Assembly (NCBI GenBank): GCA_015501605.1
Contig: JADNRZ010000032.1
Location: 248,001 to 312,000, forward strand
Direction of reading: 5' to 3'
Source: Panaeolus papilionaceus
Taxonomy: Eukaryota > Basidiomycota > Agaricomycetes > Agaricales
DNA length: 64,000 nt
Shown here: one piece after another, positions 11,184-22,670 of the stretch
Layout: each line of letters opens with the position of its first letter
Numbering within the stretch: the first letter of the stretch is position 1
Notes under the pieces: generated by a model
Database searches by the model: none
Told to the model about the DNA's origin: nothing
Seen by the model: the letters and a program-made list of their open reading frames with translations, nothing else
Translations under genes and position numbers: made by a program

Positions 11184-12523
11184 ATGAAGCTTTCAGCTCA
11201 ATTTCTCTGTGCTTTATTGCTCTCGTGGTCTTCATTCGCCAACGCCCTGTACCTTCGTCGTAAAAGGCGTGTCGCTACATTTCAAATCCTCGTAGTTGTA
11301 TACTGACGAGCCTGAAGAGCTACAATTTGCAATGGCCGGTCGGAGCTCTGCGATAGAAAATACGGAAACACGACATTTTTGACTGCCCATAACTCGTTTG
11401 CCTACAGCTCCAACCCCCTTGCTTGTGAGTGCTTTCTTCTTAGCTGAGGAGGATATTCATAATCGCATGCCAGTGGCACGGACGCAGGTGGTTGATATTC
11501 CAACACAAATGAACCTTGGAGCACGAACCCTTCAAGGACAGGCACATATGTAAGCCACTCATACCCTCCTACTTTGACGCTGATTATAATCGAAGTTATA
11601 TTATAGGGAAAACGGACAGCTTCGATTCTGCCATACAAGTATGTATCCCTTCCTGAACTCATAGAGTGAAAACTGATGATGTACCGTATTCAATTAGGCT
11701 GCGTATGTCCTTTGATTTCTCATTCCTGCGACCCCAAATGCTGACCCGACGTGTTAGGCACTATTTGATGGCGGTCTCGTTTCGGACTATCTGAAGAAAG
11801 TCAAAACTTTCCTCGACGCCAATCCCTATGAAGTTTTCACTTTCATCTTCACCAATCCCGATCGCCAGTCCATTCCAGGGGTCTGGAAACCTGCCTTCGA
11901 CAACGCTGGCATCACTCCACTCGCTTATGTCCCACCATCGCGACCGATGAAACGGGACGACTGGCCAACGTTGAGGGAGCTCATTGATACTAACAAGCGC
12001 GTCATCGTGTTCTTGGATGAGGGCGCTGATGGTCGTGATGGAGGGGTCGTTGACTTCATTTTACCGCAGTTCCAGATGGTGGGTCCTTGGTATTATGTCC
12101 CTCCTTGGATACCGTTTCTGATGGATTAAACACTAGGTCTGGGAAGACCCCTTCTCGCCAACCGACGCCAGCTTCCCCTGCTCAATTCAGCGCACCGCTG
12201 GACCTCTATCCAACGACGACCATATGCACCTCATCAACCATAACTTGAACAGGAATATTATCCCCATCGGAGATGGTGTCTTGGTTAGCGACTTTGTCAA
12301 TGCGCCCAAGACGAACTCTGAGAGCTCGTGAGTGTTCGTCATTACCTGAGCATTGAGATACTGGACATTAATTTGTGTGACGATAAATCTTAGGATCCTC
12401 GCTCACGCCAATGGGTGCGCACCGCTCTCTCAAGGAAGGGCTCCCAATTTCGTGTTGTTGGACTATATTGACATCGGCCAGGGGAAGAGAACAGTGGATA
12501 TTCTCAATGGTCTTTCCGTCTAA
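11184..12523 (+). CDS. PI-PLC X-domain-like secreted phosphodiesterase C
   Basis: Third PLC-like paralogue. Preferred model: join(11184..11266, 11318..11424, 11474..11549, 11607..11638, 11698..11702, 11758..12078, 12137..12327, 12394..12523), 314 aa. Signal peptide MKLSAQFLCALLLSWSSFANA, then RRKR. TAHNSFAY carries the catalytic His (52) but has Asn where A and B have Asp. LRFCHTSC (His98), LFDGG and DASFPC follow. The 5-nt microexon is present. The intron splitting exons 6 and 7 in A and B is absent here. Intron 1 fits the paralogues only if it is GC-AG (AAAG|GCGTGT...GAAG|A); a GT donor at 11260 with acceptor before 11320 is the alternative and changes only a few residues. Confidence 0.82.
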
Positions 12524-12601
12524 GGTTTGAAGTCGAACTTCATATGAGGTCTTTTGATGAGTGTTATTTACGAGCAATTTACATTAGGAATACGCGAAGT
12601 A

Positions 12602-14139
12602 TCAAGTTAGATCCTCTGTGCTGCATGCTACGTTTATACATATCTTCGTATCTTTCTGGCCGGCTATATCAAAAAACAGCCTTTTGAGCCGTTGATGCGC
12701 CTGCTCCGAAAGAGCATTGTCACCGTCAACCGCGATGGGAGGTGGTGAGAGATATATGGTAATCGAAATGTGTCTGAGATGTGGAAAGTTCAAAGAGCCA
12801 TCTTGTATTATCCGATACATCTCCTCCAAATGTGCGTAGAGGACAGCTATTGTCGTTAAATCGTCGGATGGTGAGTGCAATGCATTCAAGCGAATTCTGC
12901 TGAGCCATATCGGTCAGTACATCATTAAGTTCTGGAAAAAAGTTTCCGCTCGTAGGCGTTGTAGAGAAAACGAATCTAGGAGGTGGAATGATAGAAAGCC
13001 GCCCTATCCTTCGTAGGTTTTCGGGGTGTGGAAACAATGCTGTGTTCCGGGCATTTGGTCCTGCAATGCCACCAGATGAGACGTTGTAGGATTAAAATGG
13101 GGAACGGGAGGTGTCACTCACCGCGGAGCATTGAGAAAGATTCAATTGAGGAGACAGATTCGAGTAACTCGTTTGCTGTGTTGAGCGCTCTGAGTCGCAT
13201 GCACTCCACTTTTCGAAGGGAAGGAAATGGCCTGACTGCACGCTGACGAGCCAGGGACTGATATGAAGAAATCCGTGGAAGACCTGCGAAGAATTGTAAT
13301 GTCTCCAGCGCTCGGAAAGGCCAAAATAAGCTTGTGGTGTGAGATTGAATCTCAGAATATTCCCATAACTGCTTGTTGGTTGAAAGAAATTTCAGCTGAG
13401 GCAGGTAGGCAAACAGGGAAAATGGCAGATTGTCAGAGTTTTTGTACGTGAGCTCCTGGAGCCTGTATGACGGTGGCTCTGGTGTTTTGCCTGGGTTCCA
13501 ATCAGCCAGACAACAGAAAAAGAGGGAGAGAGATTTTAACAGTGGGGATGAAAGAAGAGTGTTGATGGGAAGTCCTTCGATGCCGTGTAGGGACAGCCCG
13601 GTCAAAGTTCCACCCAACGTATAGTGATCCAACACTCGACGGAATGTCAGTCCTTCAGTCGAACTAGCTTCCGTATATGAGTTGAATGACGATACCCAGA
13701 TCTCCAAGGTGTCTATCTCTGAAAGTTGGAACAGGGGTAAGATTAAGTCTTCCTTAGGGTCCATGAGCGTGACTTTATCTTCGTCCCAGCGGTTGGGTGA
13801 AAAGGTGAGAGATAACGTTCGTACTGATCTTGAAATTTGAGGATCATGCGAGAGTATCCTGACGAGTTTTAAGATCGGGACATCGAGGTGTGCTTTGGGT
13901 CTTATCGTTGCAGTGATGTGTCGGAAAAGGTATGAGCAAACTATTGGAATGAAGGCCTAGCATACGAGTTGTAGATTCCGAAGATCTGTAATTGCTTCAT
14001 TGGATGTATCATCCCTTTTATGATTTCTGATGCTGCCTGCGAGATACGCAATGATGTGCTCCAGTAATTCAGGAGGGAGCTGAATAATGAAATCCAGATC
14101 CTGTTTGGATGACGTGGTGGCACAAGGAGATGTTCCCAA
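12602..14139 (-). pseudogene. F-box/LRR-like protein, broken copy
   Basis: Decayed member of the F-box-like family that continues to the right. It starts with MGTSPCATTSS and the F-box-like LPPELLEHIIAYLAG, then hits an in-frame TAG (13957-13959, minus) exactly where paralogues have Lys in VCK(A/T)F. The frame stays open after the stop for ~270 codons (LRR-like: LTFRRVLDHYTLGG..., SLHGIEGLPINTLL). Exon 1 would end at 13122 and exon 2 run 13039..12602; within exon 2 the similarity to the intact paralogue jumps frame near 12850-12890 (IALTIR in one frame, FPHLRHISITIYL in another). Two independent lesions argue for a pseudogene rather than a sequencing error. Confidence 0.75.
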
Positions 14140-14386
14140 GTCAATCTTTTAACATTACGACCAGCCACTGTTGCGATTGGGTCTGAAGCTCAGAGGTTTC
14201 CGAAGTCATCCTCTTTGGTTTGACAGAACAGTGACCTAAAAGCTGGCCTCGTGTTGGGAAAGCTTGTATTGATAATTTTTCGCTGCTGTGCCAGGGGGTA
14301 GTGTAACAATACAAATTTGTTGTCCTGCCCCAAAATAGTATACCTGGACTCGACTCGGCAATAGGACACTCTGCTCCCTACGATGA

Positions 14387-14740
14387 CTATGAACACTCCA
14401 CATTCAACTGAAAGGTCACTATCCCTTTGAGGTCAATGTCAAATGTTTCGAGAGAGATATACAGTAACTGAGATCCCTGTCCGTCTGTCCAAGTAGGGTA
14501 CCGACTGAATCGACCGCCCTCAGCTTCCTGCATATTAGATATCTGCAATGAGGAAAAGGCTTGCGATGCAACTTCCGCATTTTGGAGCCAAACTCCAGAA
14601 TGCAGGGAAGGTGGGCGAGAGTTTGGAGTGTCTGCAATTTGGAACAGGGGGTTCGGACAGCAATTGAGGAGATTTGATTTCGTGATTGTCTTCCCAACGA
14701 CAGAGTACAGATGTATATAGCCATTGAACATTTTCATCAC
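14387..14740 (-). pseudogene. F-box-like gene relic
   Basis: A minus-strand fragment whose translation (LQTLQTLAHLPCILEFGSK, then KPFPHCRYLI and AVDSVGTLLGQTD) aligns with the C-terminal half of exon 1 in the intact neighbour (LQTLKTSANLKWILEFAS, QPFPRLRNLI, EVDSIDHILEHSD). There is no F-box start and no exon 2, and the frame is open for only ~100 codons. It abuts the 3' end of the intact gene, consistent with unequal crossing-over in a tandem array. Confidence 0.65.
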
Positions 14741-16249
14741 TAAAATAAGTCTGAATACTCGATGTCCAACTGAAAGCTCAGATTCGGCGAATCCCTACAT
14801 CTAGCAAAGAGACCTGAAAGGTAAGGAGATACCTCAGCGTGAGCTTGCGGTGATAACCATTTGGAGTTGCTTTTGGGGGGCAGCGGAAGTGCTATCGTAA
14901 CGGAGATTTCGGCAAGGGATGGGAATTGGGTATGGTCATCAAGAAGAAGCCCTTCAATCTTGTCTGTGACATGTCCATACGATTTAATCTCGATCGCCTC
15001 GCGGTAGGCAAGGTAGAACTGGATGGTGGTGAGCACGTTGTGGCGACCAATCTTGATAAGCTGTTCGTAGAACCTTTGAAGAACAGCACAGAATACAGGA
15101 TCTGGTGGGACATGAATGAAGAGCTTTTTTATGTTCCTCATATTTTCCGGTTTTGGCAATGGGAACATATCTTCTGATTCTGTACAGAAGGTGAGTGCAG
15201 GTTTAAGGATTAAGGATGGAGAATGTACCTGTCAGGATGGACAGACTTTCAACCGTATCTGAGTGTTCGAGGATGTGGTCGATTGAGTCAACCTCCTCTA
15301 GCCATTCGTATATCAGATTTCTCAATCGGGGGAAGGGTTGGCGGCGCGACCTCTGAGAGATGGAGGCAAACTCCAAAATCCATTTGAGGTTAGCACTAGT
15401 TTTGAGGGTCTGTAATTCGGAAAATGGAAACCCGGGTTGTGATTGAGGATAGTGAATCTTGTCGGGGTTCCATAATGATATGTTCGTGGAAAGATATCTG
15501 AGACGTGGTAGGTAGAAAAATAGGGGAAATGGAATGTCGGCGCACGTCCCGATGGTCAGCTCTTCGAGTGATGATGGGCGCAGTGCTATGGATGACTCTA
15601 GGCCCCATTTCGCCATAACACAAGTAGTGAGAAGCAGAGTTCGTAGCGATGGTGAAGCGAGTATGACATCGACCGGGAGATCATGGATGCCGTACAATGA
15701 AAGAGTAGTGAGAGACCCCACTGATACGTAGTGATCCAGCACACAACGATATGTTAGCCATCCCACCCTCTGGCTGCATTTTGAGTATGGTGCGGAGTGG
15801 TAAGCATAAATGATCAGACAACCTAGGGAGGGGAGATTGAAAAGAGGCATGATTCTTTCATCTCCAAAATGGCCAAAGCTTTGTTTTATGTTTTCTGCGG
15901 TAAGAAGACTACCGCCGCCGTCGTAGTAGTCCCAGTCACCGGGAGAGAAACAAAGGTTGAGCGTTTTAATGAACCCTGGAATCTCCGGTTTCTCAGTCAA
16001 GATCCTAGTGAGGTTGAAAACTGGCTCGCGTGGTCCAGGAATGGGCTTTACAGTGGTGGAAATGTAGCGAAACAAGTATGGACGAGCGATGGGAACAAAT
16101 GTCTTGCACACTTGGCAGAGATTGCGGAGGTCGTTCTCGGTAGCCCGGCATCGCTCATTGTTGTCCTTGTCGGCAACCTCTCCAAAGATGCAATCTAGTA
16201 TTTCAGATGGTAGACAGAGAATAGAGGTGGTATCACCACATGGAGACAT
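14740..16249 (-). CDS. F-box/LRR-like protein (intact array member)
   Basis: Predicted F-box-like substrate receptor of an SCF ubiquitin ligase, typical of expanded Agaricomycete families. Model: complement(14740..15170, 15229..16249), 483 aa, one 58-nt intron. The F-box-like segment is LPSEILDCIFGEVAD (near residue 13) followed by LCQVCKTFVPIARPYLFRYI. The rest is LRR-like: LTYRCVLDHYVSVGSLTTLSLYGIHDLPVDVIL, LRTLLLTTC, LEELTIGTC, LRNLIYEWLEEVD. The start at 16249 is the ATG closest to the F-box; upstream in-frame ATG codons at 16357 would add a non-conserved tail. It lies head-to-tail with two related copies and a relic. The target protein is unknown. Confidence 0.75.
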
Positions 16250-16613
16250 CTCGTTGAACGATGATGGTTGAGAGAAAAAGGAGCATAGATGGAAATAAGT
16301 TGAATACACGATGTTTTCGCAACTTGCCGAGTCTCCCCGATTATCATCGTCCATCACATCCTCCTTATTTTAATATTTATGTAGTTAACTTCAGAGCATG
16401 TGCCTACTTGGTAGAGAAAATCACAGTAAATGCCACGGTGTCTGTTAAATGGAATGAAAATAAGAGAGGGCTGGGACAGTGGCATATTCCGCAGAGGCTA
16501 TAGATTCAGAAGAGGCAATGAGATGCGCTGTCGCTCGCTCAGCAGGCATGGTATATTGGTGCTAACCATGTAAAGGGCCCACATAATTTTACACAATGTA
16601 TCTATCAGCCAAA

Positions 16614-18086
16614 CTATTCAATATTCAACCGAAATTGGATACCAGCTGTGCTTTTGCATTTCGAAAACACCTCTGCTATGTAATCTGGGTCAGGGCTGGT
16701 TCGGCCCATCGAGAGTACATCTACTGTAACTGAGATGAGAACTAGGGTTGGAAAACGTGATTTAGGATCATTAAGAAGAAGGAATTCAATCTCCTCCGCG
16801 AAGAAGGAAAGCATGGTGATCATACCGGCCGCAAGGGATAGGCTGAACATTAGGTTGATTGCTTTGAGCGCGTTGCGTTGTTTGATGTGATGAAGAAGGT
16901 TGCATAATTCTTTGCTGGGATGTTGAGACGGGGAAACGGCGGTGTTCGTTATCTTATCTTCGATAACGATACAAATGTTTTCCACTTTCCTCATTTGCTC
17001 GAGGTCAGGGAATAGGTCTGAGGAATTGTATGTATCTGTGGACGTGCTCATCAGTTCAAGTTCATAAGAGGATGATTTGGCCTTCATGCCTGTTTCGACA
17101 CTTATCGTTTCGAATTTATCCTCATGTTTGAGGATATAATTGATGGATTCAAATGTCTGCGACTCCCTTATTAGGACGTTTCTCAGCTGTGCCACTGGTT
17201 TGATGCCTCCCTCCCTTGCGGTGGAGCAGAATTTTGTAACCCAAGGGAGGTCGATACAGCCGCGCAGGGTCTCCAGCGCAGAAAAGGGAATCTATGGGCC
17301 TGCCTGAATGGAGAGAATATCATTGGTGGACAAGGATTTAAGGCATGGAAGCCAAGAGAATAATGCAAATGGAATAATGCCATAGAGCGATAATGATTCT
17401 ATTGCAAGATTTTCGAGCGGCGAAGAGGGTAGGGTGGTTGATGCGTCTGGGTCCCATGCATCTAGTTGGCAAAACCGAAGGAATAAGGTTCTCAGCAAAG
17501 GGGGGTTGAGAATGATGCTGAACGGAACGCCTGGGATGCCGTACAGCGAGAGAGTCGTAAGAGTCCCTTGCGAGATGTAGTGATCCAAAAAGCGACGATA
17601 TGTGAGGACATTAGGGCCAGAGGGACATTCCTGGTATGGTCGAGAATATTCTCCATTGAGGCCCAAGCTATTTACAAGGGGTAGTTGAAAAAGAGGAGCG
17701 ATGCATTCCTCTCTGTATGAATTGAGAGCTTGTCCATTGCGTTTGGTGGTATGGGTGGCATTGGCAAAATACAAGTTGAGTGTTTGGATGAACTGGCCAA
17801 AATCGGGCCTCTCTGACAAAATGTCGGAGAGTTTGAGTATCGGTTGATCGGGCCTGGATCTACGCTCTATAAATGCACAAATATGATGAAAAAAATATCG
17901 GCGCGAAATTCGAAGAAAAGCCTTGCACACGAGGCATAGATTTTGCAGGTCTTCTGTGTGGTACGTCGACTCCCAAATTCTGGGTATGTGCCTGCTGGTA
18001 TCAAGACTGGTGGCTTCTACGATGATGCAGTCCAGTATTTCTGTCGGAAGATCAAGAATAGTAATGGTTCTATCATGAGTTGACAT
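16614..18086 (-). pseudogene. F-box/LRR-like protein with in-frame stop
   Basis: Paralogue of the intact neighbour starting MSTHDRTITILDLPTEILDCIIVEA with LCLVCKAFLRISRRYFF. A single TAG at 17292-17294 (minus) interrupts one continuous frame, splitting ~265 N-terminal from ~226 C-terminal codons; similarity continues across it (paralogue: QPGFPFSELQTL; here AGP-stop-IPFSALETL). No good GT donor lies close enough upstream to splice the stop out. At the position of the paralogue's intron (17018-17089) there is a 72-nt segment starting GC and ending AG, in frame and stop-free, so it could be a GC-AG intron or now be read through. Either a recent pseudogene or a truncated protein of 264 aa. Confidence 0.7.
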
Positions 18087-18199
18087 TTGGAATGAACGTC
18101 GAGAGAAGTGAGGAAAAGGATGACAAGCTGAAAGTCAAGGCGACCTGCACATAGACTCGGTGGCGATGCTATTGTTTTGTACACCAGATGCGCAAACAA

Positions 18200-18428
18200 C
18201 ACTGCGGGCAAAAGGCTATCGTCTAGCCCGGGAAGACTAGCTATCTTCTTAACGACCTTCCTGGCTGGAAGATAATTAATCTTCTAACGTCATTTTTCTT
18301 TCATGCGTATTATTAAATATTGAGATGAATGGAATTTTCATGAAGCTTCTTGGCTGGAAGATTCACAGAAGATTCAAAAGAAGATTACTTTTCTTCCGAG
18401 GCTAGACGATAGTCTTTTGTCCGCAGTG
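18200..18428. mobile_element. CACTA-type MITE (229 bp)
   Basis: Termini CACTG...CAGTG within imperfect inverted repeats: left 18200-18228, right 18400-18428, matching at all but two of 29 positions, with weaker similarity extending inward. Both ends are flanked by CAA (18197-18199 and 18429-18431), a 3-bp target duplication as expected for the CACTA/EnSpm superfamily. The inside is non-coding with repeated GGCTGGAAGAT words. No transposase; non-autonomous. Confidence 0.8.
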
Positions 18429-18975
18429 CAAATGCCGGAACGCCCTTCCTAGAAAAACATCGAGGTATGGGTGGACGATTTCTGCAAACCGCACTGGAAT
18501 TACTTTAATCCTGGGTCGAGACGTGTTGATCCATGACGAACTGAATGATGGTTATGTGTAGGACACGAGGCACAATTAGGAGGGATGCATGTATTAATTC
18601 ATTGGTTTACGGTAGATCTCGACAACATACAGTATATGACAATGAAGGGTCAGAAAAAAGGGAGAAAAAAGATGAACAGAATTTAAAACGAAGTGTTACA
18701 TATGACACGGGAAAACTGAAATGCACAGAAACACAACATAACGGCAAAGCAAAAAAACTTGAAAGCGAATGGGCGATGGATGATGTGGTGGTATTACAGA
18801 TCTAGACGCAATGGATGGATGGATGGACGAGTAAATCAGGGTGAAAACGAAAGCATCACGAAAAAAGAAAAAACAATAAAATAAAAACTGAACCCAACTC
18901 CCCACAAAAAAAAAGAAACCGAATATACATAAAAATTAGGGGGATATCGATACAGTACTAGGTACAATCCCATTT
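18429..18975. other. Intergenic, A-rich on plus strand
   Basis: No gene recognised; A-rich stretch around 18650-18930 downstream of a minus-strand gene, probably its 3' flank. Confidence 0.5.
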
Positions 18976-20835
18976 TCACGCGGACCCACGATCCACCTTG
19001 ACTCGCTTTCCCCGAGATGGGAGCTCCACGTAAACCTTCGGCGGTTTATCACCCGTACTCGTAAGGGTACTCGAGGACGGAAGAGCCAGCTTCGTCGTCC
19101 TTTTAGGTGCTTTCTTTGAGGCTTCTCTGCCGGCGCCTCTCTTCGACTTCGACTTCGACTTCGTTGACGCTGTCGGGATGAAGGGGTCAGTAGGTTCTGT
19201 TTTGATGATCCCCTCCTTCGAGTCCTGGGACTCAATGAAGTCCGATTGTGCCTTTATGAGCTCGCGAGCGCGATCGTGGTCGTAGTTGATAAAGGTGAGC
19301 TGGATGTAGCGAAGGTGCTGTGGAATTGGTTAGCGGTGTTGTTCACGTAAATAGATCGGGAATGGACGAAGGTATTGCTTGAACGGCATGGAATAGGTAA
19401 TAAAGAAACAAAGTTAAGTGTTAGCGTACCTCATAACCAACATCAAACGCCAAATCGACCTCCTCCGCTACCAACTCGTCGTTGAATCCATTTTCTATGA
19501 GGGCAGCAGTATGTCGTTGGAGCTGCTTCGTAGAAGGCGTTCGTTGACAATTCGCCTTCCTAAACGAAATCCTTGAACGAATGTCAAGTGTGGGTCCCAA
19601 GGTTCTTGACTTGACAACACGCTCAGTGTAGGTTTTCTTGGTCTACACATTCATCAAAGTGACATCAGTCCCATCCACCCACATCAAAGCAATGATAAAA
19701 CCACTCACCCCATCAGCCAAAAATGCCCAATCCCTCTCATCTGCCTCCCCGCCATCGCTCGCCAAATATTCGCCCGCGTATCCCCACATCATCGTCTGCT
19801 TCGCCCTCTCGTCCCCAAGCTGATAAAATACGCTCCACGGTCCACCCCTATAGCCGTCCATGCTGAGATCGAGGATGCGACCTGCGGTACCCGGGGTAGA
19901 CGGCGCGTGAGGCTGGTATTTGGATGTGGGGAAGAGGAAGCGGTGGGAGTGGTCTGCAGAGTGCCATCGAGGAATCCGTTGGGGAACCCCGATGGATTGA
20001 GAGAGGGCGCGGCGGGATATGGAGACGGGGAGAGACGGAGGAGAGATGGGGGATGGGGTGAGGTCGGCGCGGGAGATGCGTTTGCGTTTGCGCGAGGACA
20101 TAGAAAGGGAGGCAGGTGCGGCTGGTTGGGGTTGTGATAGAGAGGTACGTTTGCGTTTCAGGGGATGTGATGAGGATGATTCCGCTGCCATGATTGGGGA
20201 TAGCACAGATTGCGGTGCTCGTGTTGATGCAGTGGCCTTTCTCTTGCGAGATACGACAACTTTGCTAGGAACAGTAGGCGGCTCATCGCTGTTCTCAGGT
20301 GTAGTGAAAGGAGTTGACGGACTCCCGTCGCTTTCCAAGATGGCTCCCGATGACGATGACTGGGATAATACGTGTGAGTTAACGTTTAACTAGGATAGAT
20401 TGCACATACTATACTGTGGCTGGAGGTGATTGAACGACTTGCAGTGGAGGACTGAGCAGACACAACATCCTGAGGGCAAAGGTGACAGTCAACCATGAAT
20501 GCATCGTGAAAAAGGATTCAAACGCACCTCGTCCTCATCGTCTTCCTCTGCTTCATCCACTATGAATAGCTCATATCCCTCTTTCAAAAATGCATGCTCC
20601 TGTATAGTGAAAGACGTTGGCCTCAGTCAAGATCCAGAGGAAAAGTACGCACCATCTTCATTCTAAGTCGTCTTTCCTTCTCCCACTTCTCCTCCATATC
20701 CAAGAAATCCAACCTCCCTCGTATAATCTGCGATTTTAGCCTCTCCAGGAGCTGTTTGTCGCGTTCCGTCACCTCCTTCAACCTCTCCACCTCTTCCTCC
20801 AGCGCGAGACGCGAGATGCGCGCAGGTGTTGACAT
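18976..20835 (-). CDS. Coiled-coil, basic nuclear protein, DUF6697-like
   Basis: Model: complement(18976..19317, 19430..19642, 19709..20359, 20410..20469, 20528..20599, 20653..20835), 506 aa; every exon is a multiple of 3. Residues ~5-60 are a charged coiled coil (LEEEVERLKEVTERDKQLL...), followed by an acidic patch (DEAEEDDEDEDVV), several basic SRKRK/LKRKR nuclear-localisation-like clusters, and a region HRFLFPTSKYQPHAPSTPG...MMWGYAGEYL, then SRTLGPTLDIRSRISFRK...ELVAEEVDLAFDVGYEHLRYIQLTFINYD, resembling the DUF6697 domain of mushrooms. A GIIKTEP match to the sumoylation consensus and a Lys/Ser-rich tail follow. It is probably a nuclear regulatory protein; the molecular function is unknown. 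The start at 20835 was chosen because the coiled coil begins there. Confidence 0.65.
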
Positions 20836-21297
20836 CGTCAACAGTGGCACGTTGTACGTGTAATCTAAACCAGATAATAATCTTGGGGAGAAGTGGATAT
20901 CGTCAGGTATTTCCTGACTATAATGATATTGAGAGATTAGCAGAAAGGCATAATGACACCGTGGCAGAGGTTGATGATGAGTGTGAGAAGGACGAGGACT
21001 CGAGTTCGTCCTAATCAAGAATCCGGGGTCAGGATTAGGCCGCGTGGTGGCTGTGTAAAGACGCGTGATTCATTATCACGCGACGCGCTGATGGTGACCC
21101 TTTGAGGGGCACAGAACATTGCCCTGCAGTTCTGAGAAACCTGTTCCATTTTGAGTTACAAATCATTCTCATAGGTTGACAAGAAACCATGAAATAAAAG
21201 GTCCAAAAATACACAAAGCTATTAGCACACTATCAATACATATTATAATTTTGGTATACTAGTTCTAGGAATGTCCATTCCCTACTCGAGCTTTACT
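20836..21297. other. Intergenic
   Basis: 460 bp between the start of the DUF6697-like gene and the stop of STS2, both minus-strand. No gene seen; expected to hold the promoter of the former and the 3' UTR of the latter. Confidence 0.5.
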
Positions 21298-22552
21298 CTA
21301 GGCACGGGCAACCTGAAGCTGTTTCTTCGTGATATACCCCACCTTTGATCCAATAAATCCCTCATTCTTCAACGCCACCTTTCGTGTCCTCTGGATCTTG
21401 AGGCCGTTACTGCCATAGTACCTATCGGTCTCATAACTCCATTGATCGTATCCGCGCACGCATCTTGCCATACGGTCCACAAAGATGTTGACCGAAGCGT
21501 CAACCTCAGGTCCGTAGGATGGCAGTCTGGCGCGGTCTGAGAGGAATCGGGCAACTGTGCGCGTTGCATATCCTGATAGCCAGTAGAATGCACCCTGGAG
21601 GTCGAGGTGATGTTCATGCATGATGGCGGTCACCACGTTATGGTTAGCAAGACCTCGGGACCGCTCGAGTCCGTACGAATGCAAATCCTAAAGGTTATAC
21701 AATCAGCACCACCGCAAGATTAATGGCATCAGTGCATGAAACGAAATTAACTCACATTAACCATCGCAATCAAATCTGATGCGCTGTCGATCAGCGCCAT
21801 CATCGTGGGTTCTTCAAACACCTCTGATGGTATATGCAGTCCCAAACCAAGGAATGAGAAGGTGGGTTTCGCGCCGCATGTATCTCTCCTCAGTGTAAAG
21901 TAATCATCGACACCTCGGACGTGCTTTCGATTCCGCTCATCAGCCTCGACGATGACAGCTCGGGTGTAATCATCAAAGTCCTTTCTGAAATGTTCCATTC
22001 CAGCCGGATCTTCGCCAATAACGCTGAGTGTGCGCTGGAAGAACCTAGTTGTTTAGTGAATCGCGCGGTCAGCACGCATTTCCAATAGTAAGATTAAGCG
22101 AAGACTTACTCCTCTGTCATTTTGTTCAGTGGCTTACAGCTGTCGGTAGCATCGTCAGGGATACTTCCGCCTCGGAGAATGTGCATCACGTCCTCAGTGA
22201 TTTTGCGAGCAGAGTCTTTGTCAACCACGTCGGTGTACTCGTCGAATGCGAAATAGAAGTTCATGAGATCGCAGACGATGCGGAGGTGTTCTAGGTTCTT
22301 CCATCAGACAACTTCCAATTTCAAGTGGAAAGAATTCGGCTTACCTTTCGAATCCAAAGGTCCGACTAGTGCACCAAGAAGGTCGAAATTGCACCTCTTG
22401 AATTTCGCAAGCTGCTTGGCTTCGAATAGTCCAAGACTTTCAATCCACTTCAGTGAGTCTCCTTTGACGCTCGCTAGGTCCTCGTTGATGACGCGCTGCC
22501 ATGGCCAGCTGACAAGGAGATCGGGGATGTGGTATTGTGTGGAGAAAAGCAT
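21298..22552 (-). CDS. Sesquiterpene synthase 2 (clade III-like)
   Basis: Paralogue of STS1, same strand, ~19 kb away. Model: complement(21298..21687, 21756..22044, 22110..22290, 22345..22552), 355 aa. DEYTD at residues 86-90 and NDLHSYGLE at 226-234, the latter formed across the last junction; WSYETDRYYG near the end. Exons of 181 and 289 nt are identical in length to STS1, and the 208-nt first exon equals the sum of STS1 exons 1 and 2, so the two genes differ by one precisely gained or lost intron. Predicted to cyclise farnesyl diphosphate; the product is unknown. The start matches STS1 (MLFSTQYHIPDLL versus MIFSTENYIPDLL). Confidence 0.9.
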
Positions 22553-22664
22553 TTTAATAGGTAGATGTATCGAAGAGAAGAGAAGGGCTGTCTGAGATTA
22601 GAGTAGAGTAGAAAGAAACTTTGAAGGAGAACCGATGCCCTCCACCTTAAAATTCTAAGCCTCT

Positions 22665-22670
22665 TATATA
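22665..22670 (-). promoter_or_regulatory. Putative TATA box of STS2
   Basis: TATATA on the minus strand about 115 bp upstream of the ATG. Consensus match only. Confidence 0.35.

Noticed and set aside
14190..14396. Minus-strand frame between the F-box copies
   Set aside because: No similarity to the family or any domain; probably spacer between array members.
15869..16198. 109-codon plus-strand frame
   Set aside because: Antisense shadow of the intact F-box-like gene.
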